This document shows positions 16,424 to 23,879 of a stretch of DNA of 55,449 nucleotides, in pieces. The stretch comes from [Candidatus Thermochlorobacteriaceae] bacterium GBChlB (GTDB lineage: Bacteria; Bacteroidota; Chlorobiia; Chlorobiales; Thermochlorobacteraceae). The stretch's first letter is position 1, and every line of letters begins with the position of its first letter. The stretch lies in contig JPGV01000038.1 in assembly GCA_000724175.1 (NCBI GenBank), forward strand, positions 1 to 55,449, written 5' to 3'. The notes beneath the pieces are model-generated. The model was not told the origin of the DNA. It searched no databases and saw only the letters and a list, made by a program, of their open reading frames with translations. The translations under genes and the position numbers were made by a program.

Positions 16424-16537
16424 ATTTTCGCGCCCGCACTTTTCTAAGTTCTTTTTTTATCGATAGTTGCAACCATTCAAAAAATCACAAAAAAATCTCG
16501 ACGAGGCAATTTATTTTTGAGCCTCAATTCAATCTTT

Positions 16538-16542
16538 GGAGG
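16538..16542 (+). promoter_or_regulatory. Shine-Dalgarno GGAGG deciding the Uma2 start
   Basis: GGAGG lies four bases before the ATG at 16547. It makes that ATG the likely start rather than the TTG at 16517, which would put the site inside the gene. Confidence 0.65.
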
Positions 16543-16546
16543 ATCT

Positions 16547-17035
16547 ATGCCAGAAGGAGCCGTTGTGAAAGAGGAAGTTTTATCGGAGTATGAACTCGAG
16601 AGAGGAAAACCTATGCCGAATTTTATTCACGCACACATTGAGTTAAACATCGGAACAGCCTTGCGCGAGCGGTATCGCAAAACGCATTCGGTCGTCGTCG
16701 AGGTAACGGTGCAATTCGACCGACCGCTTACGCCCGACGTGGCGGTGTTTGCAAAACGCCCGATTGATTTCTCCGATGCGTCGCCCAAAGAAACCCAAGT
16801 TCCGATGCTCGCCATTGAGATTGCAAGTCCTTCGCAGCCTTTGCAAACCTTGATTGATAAAGCCACCGAGATGCTTCGCTTCGGCGTTAAAGCCGTTTGG
16901 ATTGTTCAGCCGACGCTGCAAACCGTGAGCGTCTTTACCAGCGCGGCGACACCCAAAACCTTTACTGACGGCGTTGTCAGCGATGGCGTTTCGGGCATTG
17001 AACTTTCCATTGATCAAATTTTCAGCGCGGAGTAA
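16547..17035 (+). CDS. Uma2 family (DUF820) putative restriction-endonuclease-like protein
   Basis: The 162-residue product matches the Uma2 family: a YELERGKPMPNFIHAHIE opening, LTPDVAVF with the PD-(D/E)XK Asp (about residue 73), IEIASPS with the catalytic Glu, and a KATEMLRFGVKAVWIVQP block carrying the Lys and the 'GVkevW' signature. The PD-(D/E)XK fold predicts nuclease activity, but the family's real role is unknown. It is slightly short for the family. It is the only plus-strand gene in an otherwise minus-strand signalling cluster, and its stop is 14 bases from the convergent regulator stop, so it may be an insertion. These genes are typically mobile and multicopy. Confidence 0.85.
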   Translation: MPEGAVVKEEVLSEYELERGKPMPNFIHAHIELNIGTALRERYRKTHSVVVEVTVQFDRPLTPDVAVFAKRPIDFSDASPKETQVPMLAIEIASPSQPLQTLIDKATEMLRFGVKAVWIVQPTLQTVSVFTSAATPKTFTDGVVSDGVSGIELSIDQIFSAE

Positions 17036-17049
17036 CTGTCCTCGCTTGT

Positions 17050-18264
17050 CTATTTCAGTAGGTCAGCGATGTGTTTCGGCGCGCTGATATTGAGGGACTT
17101 TCGAAACGCCGCCTCACATTGTTCCAAAACACGCTTGGCGTCGCGCGGTCGGCGCTGCGCAAGGTAAGATTCAATCAGCAGGATGTAGGCAGGCTCATAC
17201 AAACTGTCGGCAGCCAGCATTCGGCGCGACAACTCCGAGACAGCCTCAAAATTTTTTTCCGAAAACGCATCGTCCGCCAACGTTTGAAGCACATTGAGAT
17301 AAGAGTCACGCAGTTTTTCGCGCAAGTATCCCGACCACTCGTCGGCTCGGTTGTTTTTAAGAAACTCATCGGCATACAGGGCGATTGCCGAGCGATACGA
17401 CTCTGGGCTGCCGTCTCTGCCCTGCCGCACTAAGCGTTCAAACTCCTCGACATCGTAAAAGTAATCAATGCCGCTCGTGCCTAAGTTGAGTTCGTATCCG
17501 GATTCGTGCGTCAGGACATATTTGGACTGCCGACCGTTTTTCAACTTCGGTTCAAAGAGCCGCCGAATAAACGACACTGCTGTAAAGACCATCACCTCCG
17601 CACTGCGATGCGACGCGCCCTGCCAAACAGCGTCAATCAGCTCATCGAGCGTAACAATTTTTTTATGATGAATCAGGAGAATTTTAAATACGGCAATGGT
17701 TTTGAAATTGCGCCAATCTTTTTCTGAAACGACCCGATTTTGAATGCGCAACTCGAGACTGCCGAAGGCGCGCACCTGAATTGGCACAGCACTGCGTTCA
17801 TCAACGATTGTCGTGGTCTCGACTGTGGCACTTTTCTCGCTCTTTTGTCGCAACCGCGCTTCTGCATTTTCCAACACGCTTCGCAGCACGCTGATGGAAA
17901 GCGGCTTCGGCACAAAGTCAGACACGCCGCTTCGCAGGGCTTCAATGACAAGGTTCATATCGCCTTCGCCCGTAATGAAAATCACTTCCGCCGCCGAATT
18001 TTCTTTGCGAATGGCTTTCAGCACGCTGAACCCACCCACATCTGGCAAGTTGATGTCGAGCAGCACTATATCGGGCGATTCTTTTCTGTATTGCTCCAAC
18101 GCCGATTTTCCGTCGGAGGCAACGATGACTTCATACCCATAGAGGTTTAAATTCTTCGCTATCGACGCTTGAATCAGTTTGTCGTCATCTACCAGTAAAA
18201 TGCACATCTGCGGTTTATTTCCCGACGAGGCTGACGAATCGGCGGCACGCTGATTTTTCATCAT
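17050..18264 (-). CDS. response regulator with OmpR/SARP-type DNA-binding and BTAD domains
   Basis: A 404-residue protein: a receiver (about 17-140; LLVDDD, acceptor Asp70 in LLDINLPD, a PKP lysine), an OmpR/PhoB-like winged helix (about 160-260; FGSLELRIQNR opening, TLDELIDAVW) and a C-terminal bacterial transcriptional activator domain with TPR-like helices (about 268-400). This REC-SARP/BTAD order resembles regulators of secreted-product or carbohydrate genes in several phyla. The ATG overlaps the TGA of the upstream kinase-like gene (ATGA), so the pair is translationally coupled and almost surely functions together. Targets are unknown. Confidence 0.85.
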   Translation of the reverse strand: MMKNQRAADSSASSGNKPQMCILLVDDDKLIQASIAKNLNLYGYEVIVASDGKSALEQYRKESPDIVLLDINLPDVGGFSVLKAIRKENSAAEVIFITGEGDMNLVIEALRSGVSDFVPKPLSISVLRSVLENAEARLRQKSEKSATVETTTIVDERSAVPIQVRAFGSLELRIQNRVVSEKDWRNFKTIAVFKILLIHHKKIVTLDELIDAVWQGASHRSAEVMVFTAVSFIRRLFEPKLKNGRQSKYVLTHESGYELNLGTSGIDYFYDVEEFERLVRQGRDGSPESYRSAIALYADEFLKNNRADEWSGYLREKLRDSYLNVLQTLADDAFSEKNFEAVSELSRRMLAADSLYEPAYILLIESYLAQRRPRDAKRVLEQCEAAFRKSLNISAPKHIADLLK

Positions 18265-18989
18265 TCGGGCGACGGTTTATGGAGCGGTAATCGCATTTCT
18301 AATATCGGCTGCTTTTTCTTGTTTAAGACGATAGACGCCCTGCCGCCCAGCTCTTTCGCCAACGATTGCACAAGGCGCAACGGCTTAACTTTATCCTTTG
18401 CCGAGAGGCTCAGCGCTTTTTTCAAACGGCTGACAGAGTAACACGACAGGACGATTTCATTTTTGGTTCGTGCGGAGGAGAACAAAATTTTATGTTTCGG
18501 TGGTCTGCGGTTTTCGCTGTTCGGCATGTCGCACACATAAAACAATGCGCCGAAAATCAGATAGCTGAGTTTCACGGAAGAGCATAACACAATGGGCGCG
18601 GTCGCCTTTAACATTAGCTTCATTTGACAGCCAAGTCCGCGCATTTTTGACGCGACCAGTCGCACGCATTCAGAAACCGCCTCGTTGATATTGATGTGTT
18701 TTATTTGCTCGTCGTTCAGCGACAGCTCGCGCAATTGCTCGACAATGCTCTGAAAGCGTTTCGCGCCCGCCGCAGTTTCAGCAGCTAATTCACCCAGCTC
18801 TTCGGTCGTCGTTGTCTGTCGTTCCGCAAGCAGCCGAAGCGTATCCGAGACAATATTCAGCATCGTCAGTGGCTGATTGAGCTCATGCACTGCGCTGCTG
18901 ACAATGATAGGCAACAATGTCCGACGCACTTCTTGAAGTGCTTTGCTCGCTGCGCTTGGTTTCTTTACATACACCACAGCCTTTTTCAT
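18261..18989 (-). CDS. degenerate histidine kinase-like protein
   Basis: The 242-residue product has a clear dimerisation/phospho-acceptor helix with SSAVHELNQPLTMLNI (His35), preceded by a short basic N-terminus and no sensor domain. The C-terminal half sits where HATPase_c should be, but the N box is replaced by LIFGALFYVCDMPNS and neither the DxGxG nor the GxGLGL motif is present. It therefore probably cannot bind ATP in the normal way. It may be a phosphotransfer protein or allosteric partner for the SARP-type regulator whose start overlaps its stop. An AAGGA ribosome site lies 9 bases before the ATG. Regulation or trans-phosphorylation by another kinase is inference. Confidence 0.75.
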   Translation of the reverse strand: MKKAVVYVKKPSAASKALQEVRRTLLPIIVSSAVHELNQPLTMLNIVSDTLRLLAERQTTTTEELGELAAETAAGAKRFQSIVEQLRELSLNDEQIKHININEAVSECVRLVASKMRGLGCQMKLMLKATAPIVLCSSVKLSYLIFGALFYVCDMPNSENRRPPKHKILFSSARTKNEIVLSCYSVSRLKKALSLSAKDKVKPLRLVQSLAKELGGRASIVLNKKKQPILEMRLPLHKPSPE

Positions 18990-19126
18990 CTGGTAATCCT
19001 TTTTTCACACTGGACATGGGTTTGCAAGGAACAGCGAAGTTCGTTGAATGTTGATATTGGATTGCTTGGTGATAAGAAGAACTGAAATATAAATACTTCT
19101 TAGCTTAAAGCATCGAGGCGCGTTTT

Positions 19127-20068
19127 TCAGTTTTTTTTCACGCGGTTTTTTCCAACGGCAAGGGCGTTGCGTTTCAGGCGGCGCAGTCCTGTCCGAAAGA
19201 GGGGCGTTTCACTGAAGACTTTCGCAAACGCTGATTTTGTCATTTCTAAAATCTCCGATTCGGTTATGCTGTTCAGTTCCTGCGTCGGCGCAAGTTCTTT
19301 TATGGTTGTCGGCTGTGCAAATCGATTCCATGGACAAACCTCTTGGCAGACATCGCAGCCAAAGAGCCACTCGCCGAGCATTGCTTGCTCTTCTTCCGAA
19401 AACTCGCGCTTAAGTTCTATCGTTAGGTAGGAAATACATTTTCGCGCATCCACTTGATAGGGCGCAACGATGGCGTGCGTCGGACAAAGGTCGATACAAG
19501 CCGTGCAACGCCCGCAGTAGTTGTGCGCGTAAGGCGTGTCGCAGTCCAACTCGCAATCCAGCACCAAACTGCCGATGAAAAAATACGACCCATGTTTTCG
19601 CGTAATGAGATTCGTATGCTTGCCAATCCAGCCAAGTCCAGCGCGCTCTGCCCATGCTTTATCAAGCATCGGCGCGGAATCGACAAAAGCGCGCCCATTC
19701 ACTTCGCCGACCGTCTGCAGCACAAATTCGAAGAGTTCATTTAACTTTCGTTTCAATACCACATGATAATCTTCACTTTGCGCATACGCGGAAATTCTCG
19801 CCTTGCCCTTTTCTACTTGACCAAATTTTTCAGGAGTAAAATAATTTGCAATAACAGATAATATGGATTTGGCATTAGGCACAAGCGCCGCTGGGTTGAC
19901 CCGTTTCTCAAAGTGGTCTTCCATATAGCGCATCTCACCGTGCATTCCGTTGGACAGCCAGCGTTCGAGTAAGTCAGCTTCTTTGTTGAGGCGCTCTGCT
20001 TTCGCAATGCCGACAGCGGAAAACCCTAACGACAAGGCTTGTGCTTTTATTTTTTCCGTCGCCGTCAT
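19127..20068 (-). CDS. queG: epoxyqueuosine reductase
   Basis: A 313-residue cytoplasmic iron-sulfur and cobalamin enzyme that makes queuosine from epoxyqueuosine in tRNA. It shows the QueG N-terminal region (AVGIAKAERL, MHGEMRYMEDH), a VDSAPMLDKAWAERAGLGW core, and two ferredoxin-like cysteine sets: CGRCTACIDLCP and FGCDVCQEVCPWN, together binding two 4Fe-4S clusters. The ATG at 20068 was selected because GGAGG lies 7 bases upstream; an upstream in-frame ATG would add 17 residues. It lies 33-85 bases downstream of the FecR-gene terminator, so it probably has its own promoter. Confidence 0.93.
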   Translation of the reverse strand: MTATEKIKAQALSLGFSAVGIAKAERLNKEADLLERWLSNGMHGEMRYMEDHFEKRVNPAALVPNAKSILSVIANYFTPEKFGQVEKGKARISAYAQSEDYHVVLKRKLNELFEFVLQTVGEVNGRAFVDSAPMLDKAWAERAGLGWIGKHTNLITRKHGSYFFIGSLVLDCELDCDTPYAHNYCGRCTACIDLCPTHAIVAPYQVDARKCISYLTIELKREFSEEEQAMLGEWLFGCDVCQEVCPWNRFAQPTTIKELAPTQELNSITESEILEMTKSAFAKVFSETPLFRTGLRRLKRNALAVGKNRVKKN

Positions 20069-20075
20069 TTCTTTT

Positions 20076-20080
20076 CCTCC
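20076..20080 (-). promoter_or_regulatory. Shine-Dalgarno GGAGG of queG
   Basis: GGAGG on the minus strand seven bases before the ATG at 20068 fixes the start of queG. Confidence 0.7.
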
Positions 20081-20091
20081 AAAAATTTTCT

Positions 20092-20127
20092 TTAAAATAA
20101 AAACGCCTTCGATGTTCACGAAGGCGC
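20092..20127 (-). terminator. intrinsic terminator after the FecR-domain gene
   Basis: CGCCTTCG (20104-20111) and CGAAGGCG (20119-20126) form an 8-bp stem with a 7-base loop. On the minus strand it is followed by TTTTTATTTTA, a canonical terminator placed 27 bases after the stop at 20153. Confidence 0.8.
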
Positions 20128-20152
20128 TTTTGAACTTTATTTTCAGAGCCGA

Positions 20153-20890
20153 TTATTGACCGGGCGTTACTTCAATGGATTTCAAGTTGCCTTGCTTGTC
20201 TCTGAAATCAATAATTACCTTGCCAGTTCCTGTTTCGGCGATAGCGCGTTTGGCAGCATTAATCTCATCTTGCGTGGCTTGGCGCACAACCACCTGACCG
20301 TTGATGATTTCGGCGATTTGTCCTGCGCCCACGGCTTGCGTGCCTGTGCCGTTAGGCAAGCTCAGTTCCGCAGAGCCTTCGAGAATCAAGAGGAAGTCAA
20401 CGCCGCGCACACCTGCCGTGCCTTTAATCGATGCGACGGAAGTCGGCGATGTAAACCGAAATTGCTCGTCGGGGCGCTTTTTAACATTGAAGCCGATGCG
20501 ACCCAAGTTCAGGTCAATAGATTTATCCATCTTTCCGCTTTTGGCGTCTTTATCGCCTTTGACCACAATTTCTGTGTTCTCTTGCACGCGAATGACCGAG
20601 CCGTCAACGAACTTCAGAATAGAGAATGACTCCGCGCCGGTCTTGACCTGCGTGCCAGAGTTAAGTTGGTCGCCGCGCTTGACCGATTTCCACGCCTCTT
20701 GCTTTTCGCGTGCTTCCACTGTTTTCACAGTCTTGATGACCAGCGCCATGCCCTGCACGTTATCGAAGTCGGGTTTGGCGGATTTTTTCGGCTTATCATC
20801 AGCAACCGCACTGCTTGCTGCAAACATTGCCAATACAGTCAGATACGCTATTTTTTTCATAAGTGTGGCGTTAAAAATTTTGTTAGACAT
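20153..20890 (-). CDS. secreted FecR-domain protein
   Basis: A 245-residue protein with a signal peptide (MKKIAYLTVLAMFAASSAVA at residues 11-30, cleavage near ADD) and a FecR domain (about 55-200): WKSVKRGDQL, GTQVKTGAESFSILKF, DGSVIRVQENTEI, FTSPTSVASIKGTAG. FecR domains bind or sense ligands in the periplasm in several systems; here there is no adjacent sigma factor or TonB receptor, so the classical iron-transport signalling role is not supported. An AGAGGAAAAG site supports the start at 20890, which gives the signal peptide an extended N-terminus. It follows the upstream secreted gene by 18 bases, and a terminator ends the unit. Confidence 0.75.
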   Translation of the reverse strand: MSNKIFNATLMKKIAYLTVLAMFAASSAVADDKPKKSAKPDFDNVQGMALVIKTVKTVEAREKQEAWKSVKRGDQLNSGTQVKTGAESFSILKFVDGSVIRVQENTEIVVKGDKDAKSGKMDKSIDLNLGRIGFNVKKRPDEQFRFTSPTSVASIKGTAGVRGVDFLLILEGSAELSLPNGTGTQAVGAGQIAEIINGQVVVRQATQDEINAAKRAIAETGTGKVIIDFRDKQGNLKSIEVTPGQ

Positions 20891-20908
20891 CTTTTCCTCT
20901 CAGTTGGT

Positions 20909-21955
20909 TTATTTACCAGTTTTTAAGACTCTGATGAGCGTTTCCAAGTTGGCATTATTTTCCTCGAGAACACCGTTGACCAAACCTCTGAATCGGATAA
21001 ACGACACGATGTTGTCAAGCTGATCTTGCGGAATGCTGTAACGCTCGTTCAAGATTTTTTTGAGTTCGGCAAGTTTATCGTCGCCAGCGATTTCAAACAT
21101 AAACGGTTGTGATTCCACCGCTTGGTCGCCGCGAATCGCCGCTTCAAAAATAGAGCGAATGCGCCAGAAGTATCTCTTTCCTTTTTCCATCAAGCGCGCG
21201 CCAGCAGTCGGATACTGAAAACTCGGCGAGCTTACTTCTTGGCGAATGTGTGGAATAGTGTTCACCACGTCGTTAAAATTGCCTGTGCCGCGTGCGTCTT
21301 CCCAAACGGTGATTTCATAGCGGCGGGCGTCGCCTTGCCAGAGAAAGAAGGGCGTTGTTGTGTAGACCACCTCGATAGGCGTTGTTCCGATTGCTGCACC
21401 GGGACTGATTAAACTTACAAAGCCGGTTGGATTGGTTAGGATAATTGTGATGACACATTGCGCAAGTTCGGCATTGGTTGTGCCGTCAAGCAACGTGCAA
21501 AGCAGCGTGTAGGTGCCTGCCGGCAGAACGGTTGGAATTGCTTGTGTGCCGCCCAAAACCGTGTTACCGCCAGAAAGAATTTGCGCCTGCGCCTCGGAGA
21601 TTGTAAAGCCAGTTGGCGACCAGATGCTCGTGCCGATGTTGTTGTTATCCAACTCGACCGTTCCGGCGAGGGGATTACTTGTTGATGTCCCTTGCGCAAC
21701 CAACTGTCCATCTTTCGAGAACGCCAGTTGCAACTTCGCTTGCCGTGATGCGCCGGTGTTGTTAGTGAGCCGAATGAAGAAGAGCCGTTGACCAGAGCCG
21801 CCGGAGACATTTTGTGCGAGCCGCAAGATATCCGCCGTATAGACCACTTGTGGATTGCCCGTTACGCCGCACTGAATTGAAAATTGGGCAGCGGCGACTT
21901 GCGCGACAAACATCGCCATGAGCACCAAGACCGTTGTTTTCATATACCGCATCAT
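20909..21955 (-). CDS. secreted protein of unknown function with Ig-like regions
   Basis: A 348-residue product with a signal peptide (MKTTVLVLMAMFVAQVAAAQF after MMRY, cleavage near AAA-QF). The mature part has beta-rich segments resembling two Ig/FN3-like modules (about 20-170 and 175-295), the second with PFFLWQGDARRYEITVWE and KRYFWRIRSIFE motifs common in fibronectin-like domains that present a surface. The C-terminal 50 residues are predicted helical (LKKILNERYSIPQDQLDN). The start was set at 21955, where an ACAGG precedes the ATG; the reading frame stays open for 27 codons upstream. It is first in a two-gene operon with the FecR-domain gene. Function is unknown. Confidence 0.65.
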   Translation of the reverse strand: MMRYMKTTVLVLMAMFVAQVAAAQFSIQCGVTGNPQVVYTADILRLAQNVSGGSGQRLFFIRLTNNTGASRQAKLQLAFSKDGQLVAQGTSTSNPLAGTVELDNNNIGTSIWSPTGFTISEAQAQILSGGNTVLGGTQAIPTVLPAGTYTLLCTLLDGTTNAELAQCVITIILTNPTGFVSLISPGAAIGTTPIEVVYTTTPFFLWQGDARRYEITVWEDARGTGNFNDVVNTIPHIRQEVSSPSFQYPTAGARLMEKGKRYFWRIRSIFEAAIRGDQAVESQPFMFEIAGDDKLAELKKILNERYSIPQDQLDNIVSFIRFRGLVNGVLEENNANLETLIRVLKTGK

Positions 21956-21978
21956 ATTTGACCTGTTAAGTTTAGTTA

Positions 21979-22002
21979 AGTTCCGATTAAAGTTCCGATT
22001 AA
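21979..22002. repeat. tandem 12-bp repeat AGTTCCGATTAA
   Basis: Two exact contiguous copies of AGTTCCGATTAA (21979-21990 and 21991-22002) lie 24-47 bases before the secreted-protein start. They could be tandem operator half sites or part of the untranslated leader. Confidence 0.6.
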
Positions 22003-22018
22003 GCCGCATTAAGCATTT

Positions 22019-22033
22019 CGCACCATGGGTGCG
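22019..22033. promoter_or_regulatory. CGCACC-ATG-GGTGCG dyad
   Basis: A 6-bp perfect inverted repeat with a 3-base centre, 64 bases before the start of the secreted-protein gene. It is either an operator-like dyad or a tight mRNA hairpin; the sequence alone does not decide. Confidence 0.4.
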
Positions 22034-22145
22034 CATCGTGTTTAAACCTTTGCTGACGGCTTTGGTGATGGTGTTTCAAGCGACAACCGTGTTTTTTCGT
22101 GCGCATAAAAACCCGTGCAATGATACCGCAAATCGCGTCTCGCGG

Positions 22146-22163
22146 GTGTGATAATTATCACAC
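22146..22163. promoter_or_regulatory. CRP/FNR-family palindromic operator
   Basis: The perfect 18-bp palindrome GTGTGATAATTATCACAC contains TGTGA-N6-TCACA, the exact half-site pair and spacing of CRP-type cAMP-responsive regulators. It lies about 190 bases upstream of the secreted-protein/FecR operon, with no other gene start nearby. A class III adenylate cyclase is encoded at 33717-35162, but the cognate regulator is not in the window. Confidence 0.6.
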
Positions 22164-22364
22164 ACATCGCCCGAAATCACTTGAAAACACTTGCTGTTTT
22201 GACTTCTATGAAGTTGAGCAACTGCAAAAGACAACAGTCATCATAAAACACTCTACAACATTGCCTTCATTAGCACAGGCATATTTCAGAAATGCTTAAT
22301 CTACGCTTTTTTCGCTGGACTTCTAAGCGCTGTTTGCACATACGGTGAGCGTCGTCACAGTTGT

Positions 22365-23879
22365 TTATTTCACGACTGCCATTGACCGCGTCTCGATGAA
22401 ACCGCCCGATTCCAAGCGATAGAAATAAACTCCGCTGCTTAATTGATACGTGGCTGTTGAAAACGGATACTTGTATGTTCCCCCGTCTTGCCTTTCATTG
22501 ACGAGCGTTGCGATTTCGCGACCAAGCACGTCAAATACTTTCAGCGATACGTTGCCAGCCGTTGGCAGTTGGTAGCTAATGATGGTCGTTGGGTTGAATG
22601 GATTGGGATAGTTTTGAAAGAGTTGAAATGTTTTTTGTAATGCGCCTTCTCTTTTGGAATCGGTCGTTGAGGCGGCGGTGGGAAAAAAATACAGGAGCAT
22701 ATCGTCCAAGAGCGCGCGCCAATTTCCCCATGAATGTCCTTCATTGACTTCACGGTAGAACATCGGATAGGCTTTTTGTTGTAAGATGTCTCTGAGCCGT
22801 CGGGTATCGTTTTCGCCGTCGCGCATCGTGCCAGTCGTAAGGAAAATTTTTATCGGCAGTCGCGCCGCGTTTTGATACATTGTCAAGAGTTCAGGGGTTC
22901 TCCATAGCGCGGGCGATTGAACAGCGATGAGACCGAATATGCTTGACGCACTCGCGCCGAAGTAAAGACTATTCACGCCGCCAAACGATGTGCCAAGAAT
23001 CGCTCTCGAGTCTGGGCGTCGCTCAGTTCGATACGCAGAATCAACTGCCGCCATAAGTTCGTCCGAGACAAAGCGCAGATACTTTTCGTTCATAATGAAC
23101 TCCGTCGCTCGCCTGTTCTGCGCGGGGTTGCTTGGGTTGCGCGGGTCAATGAAGACGGCGATGAGCGGACGGATTCGCCGCTCGGCAATAAGGTTGTCCA
23201 ATACGATGACCATGCTGCCCATCAAGTCGTTGGCATATTCATGTCCGTCGGTTACATAGACAACCGGATACGCCTGATTTGACGAGGGATTATAGCCAGC
23301 CGGCGTGTAGACTCGGTAGTTCACGCTGTATCCCAATTGTCGGCTCTGAATGGTTGTATTGTCTCGAAATGTGCCAGCAGCAACATTGGGTTTACGAACC
23401 ACGTCGGTCGAAGGCACGTAGTTCGGCATTCGCAACTCGGAGTTAAATCCAAAGCCGCTCAGTTGTTGAAATGGATTCGCTGGGTCTAAAATCCAATTAT
23501 TGCCATTGAGAATGATTTTGTAATCGACGCGCGCATCGCTCGGAAGCGTTTGTTCCAGCATCCAGATGTCGCTCTGTCCAAGCCGCTCGCCACGCGATAG
23601 TGCCGACCACCCGTTGAAGTCGCCGCTCCATGCCACGCTTGTTGCCGCACCTCGATAGAGAAACGCCGCTTTATCGCCCATGGTAAAGGGGACGCGCGTT
23701 TCGGCGACAAGTGCGTTCCAAAAGGCATCGAGCCGCTGCGAGCGAATCGAGTCGTTTGGAATCGATGCCGTCGCCGTCAGCGAATCTTTGAACGCTTGAA
23801 ACGACGCAAAATTGGTTTGCGCCTCTGCCGACGACGTCATAAAAAAAATCGCGACGAGAATTTTGCATCGAATTTTCAT
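22365..23879 (-). CDS. secreted esterase (enterochelin-esterase-like) with T9SS sorting domain
   Basis: A 504-residue exported protein. A signal peptide (to about residue 20) precedes an N-terminal CBM48/E-set-like region (about 60-150; VAWSGDFNGW) and an alpha/beta-hydrolase esterase-D domain (about 170-395) with the nucleophile elbow GTSFGG and a catalytic His in EGHSWGNW. The C-terminus (about 415-504) is a type A T9SS sorting domain (FQNYPNPFNPTT, FDVLGREIATLVNE, GVYFYRLE). The ATG overlaps the TGA of the GH13-type gene by 4 bases, so the two secreted enzymes are translated together and may cooperate on a polysaccharide and its ester substituents; that cooperation is inference. Confidence 0.85.
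   Translation of the reverse strand: MKIRCKILVAIFFMTSSAEAQTNFASFQAFKDSLTATASIPNDSIRSQRLDAFWNALVAETRVPFTMGDKAAFLYRGAATSVAWSGDFNGWSALSRGERLGQSDIWMLEQTLPSDARVDYKIILNGNNWILDPANPFQQLSGFGFNSELRMPNYVPSTDVVRKPNVAAGTFRDNTTIQSRQLGYSVNYRVYTPAGYNPSSNQAYPVVYVTDGHEYANDLMGSMVIVLDNLIAERRIRPLIAVFIDPRNPSNPAQNRRATEFIMNEKYLRFVSDELMAAVDSAYRTERRPDSRAILGTSFGGVNSLYFGASASSIFGLIAVQSPALWRTPELLTMYQNAARLPIKIFLTTGTMRDGENDTRRLRDILQQKAYPMFYREVNEGHSWGNWRALLDDMLLYFFPTAASTTDSKREGALQKTFQLFQNYPNPFNPTTIISYQLPTAGNVSLKVFDVLGREIATLVNERQDGGTYKYPFSTATYQLSSGVYFYRLESGGFIETRSMAVVK

Larger units (their letters stand above)
21956..22364. other. 409-bp intergenic region with several symmetric elements
   Basis: No credible gene is present on either strand. 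It contains a 12-bp tandem repeat (21979-22002), a CGCACC-ATG-GGTGCG dyad (22019-22033) and a perfect 18-bp palindrome (22146-22163), all upstream of the secreted-protein operon and downstream of the esterase gene. The remainder shows nothing I can identify. Confidence 0.6.

Noticed and set aside
16547-17035. Uma2 gene as part of a restriction-modification or defence island
   Set aside because: No methyltransferase, nuclease partner or other defence gene is next to it; surrounding genes are signalling genes.
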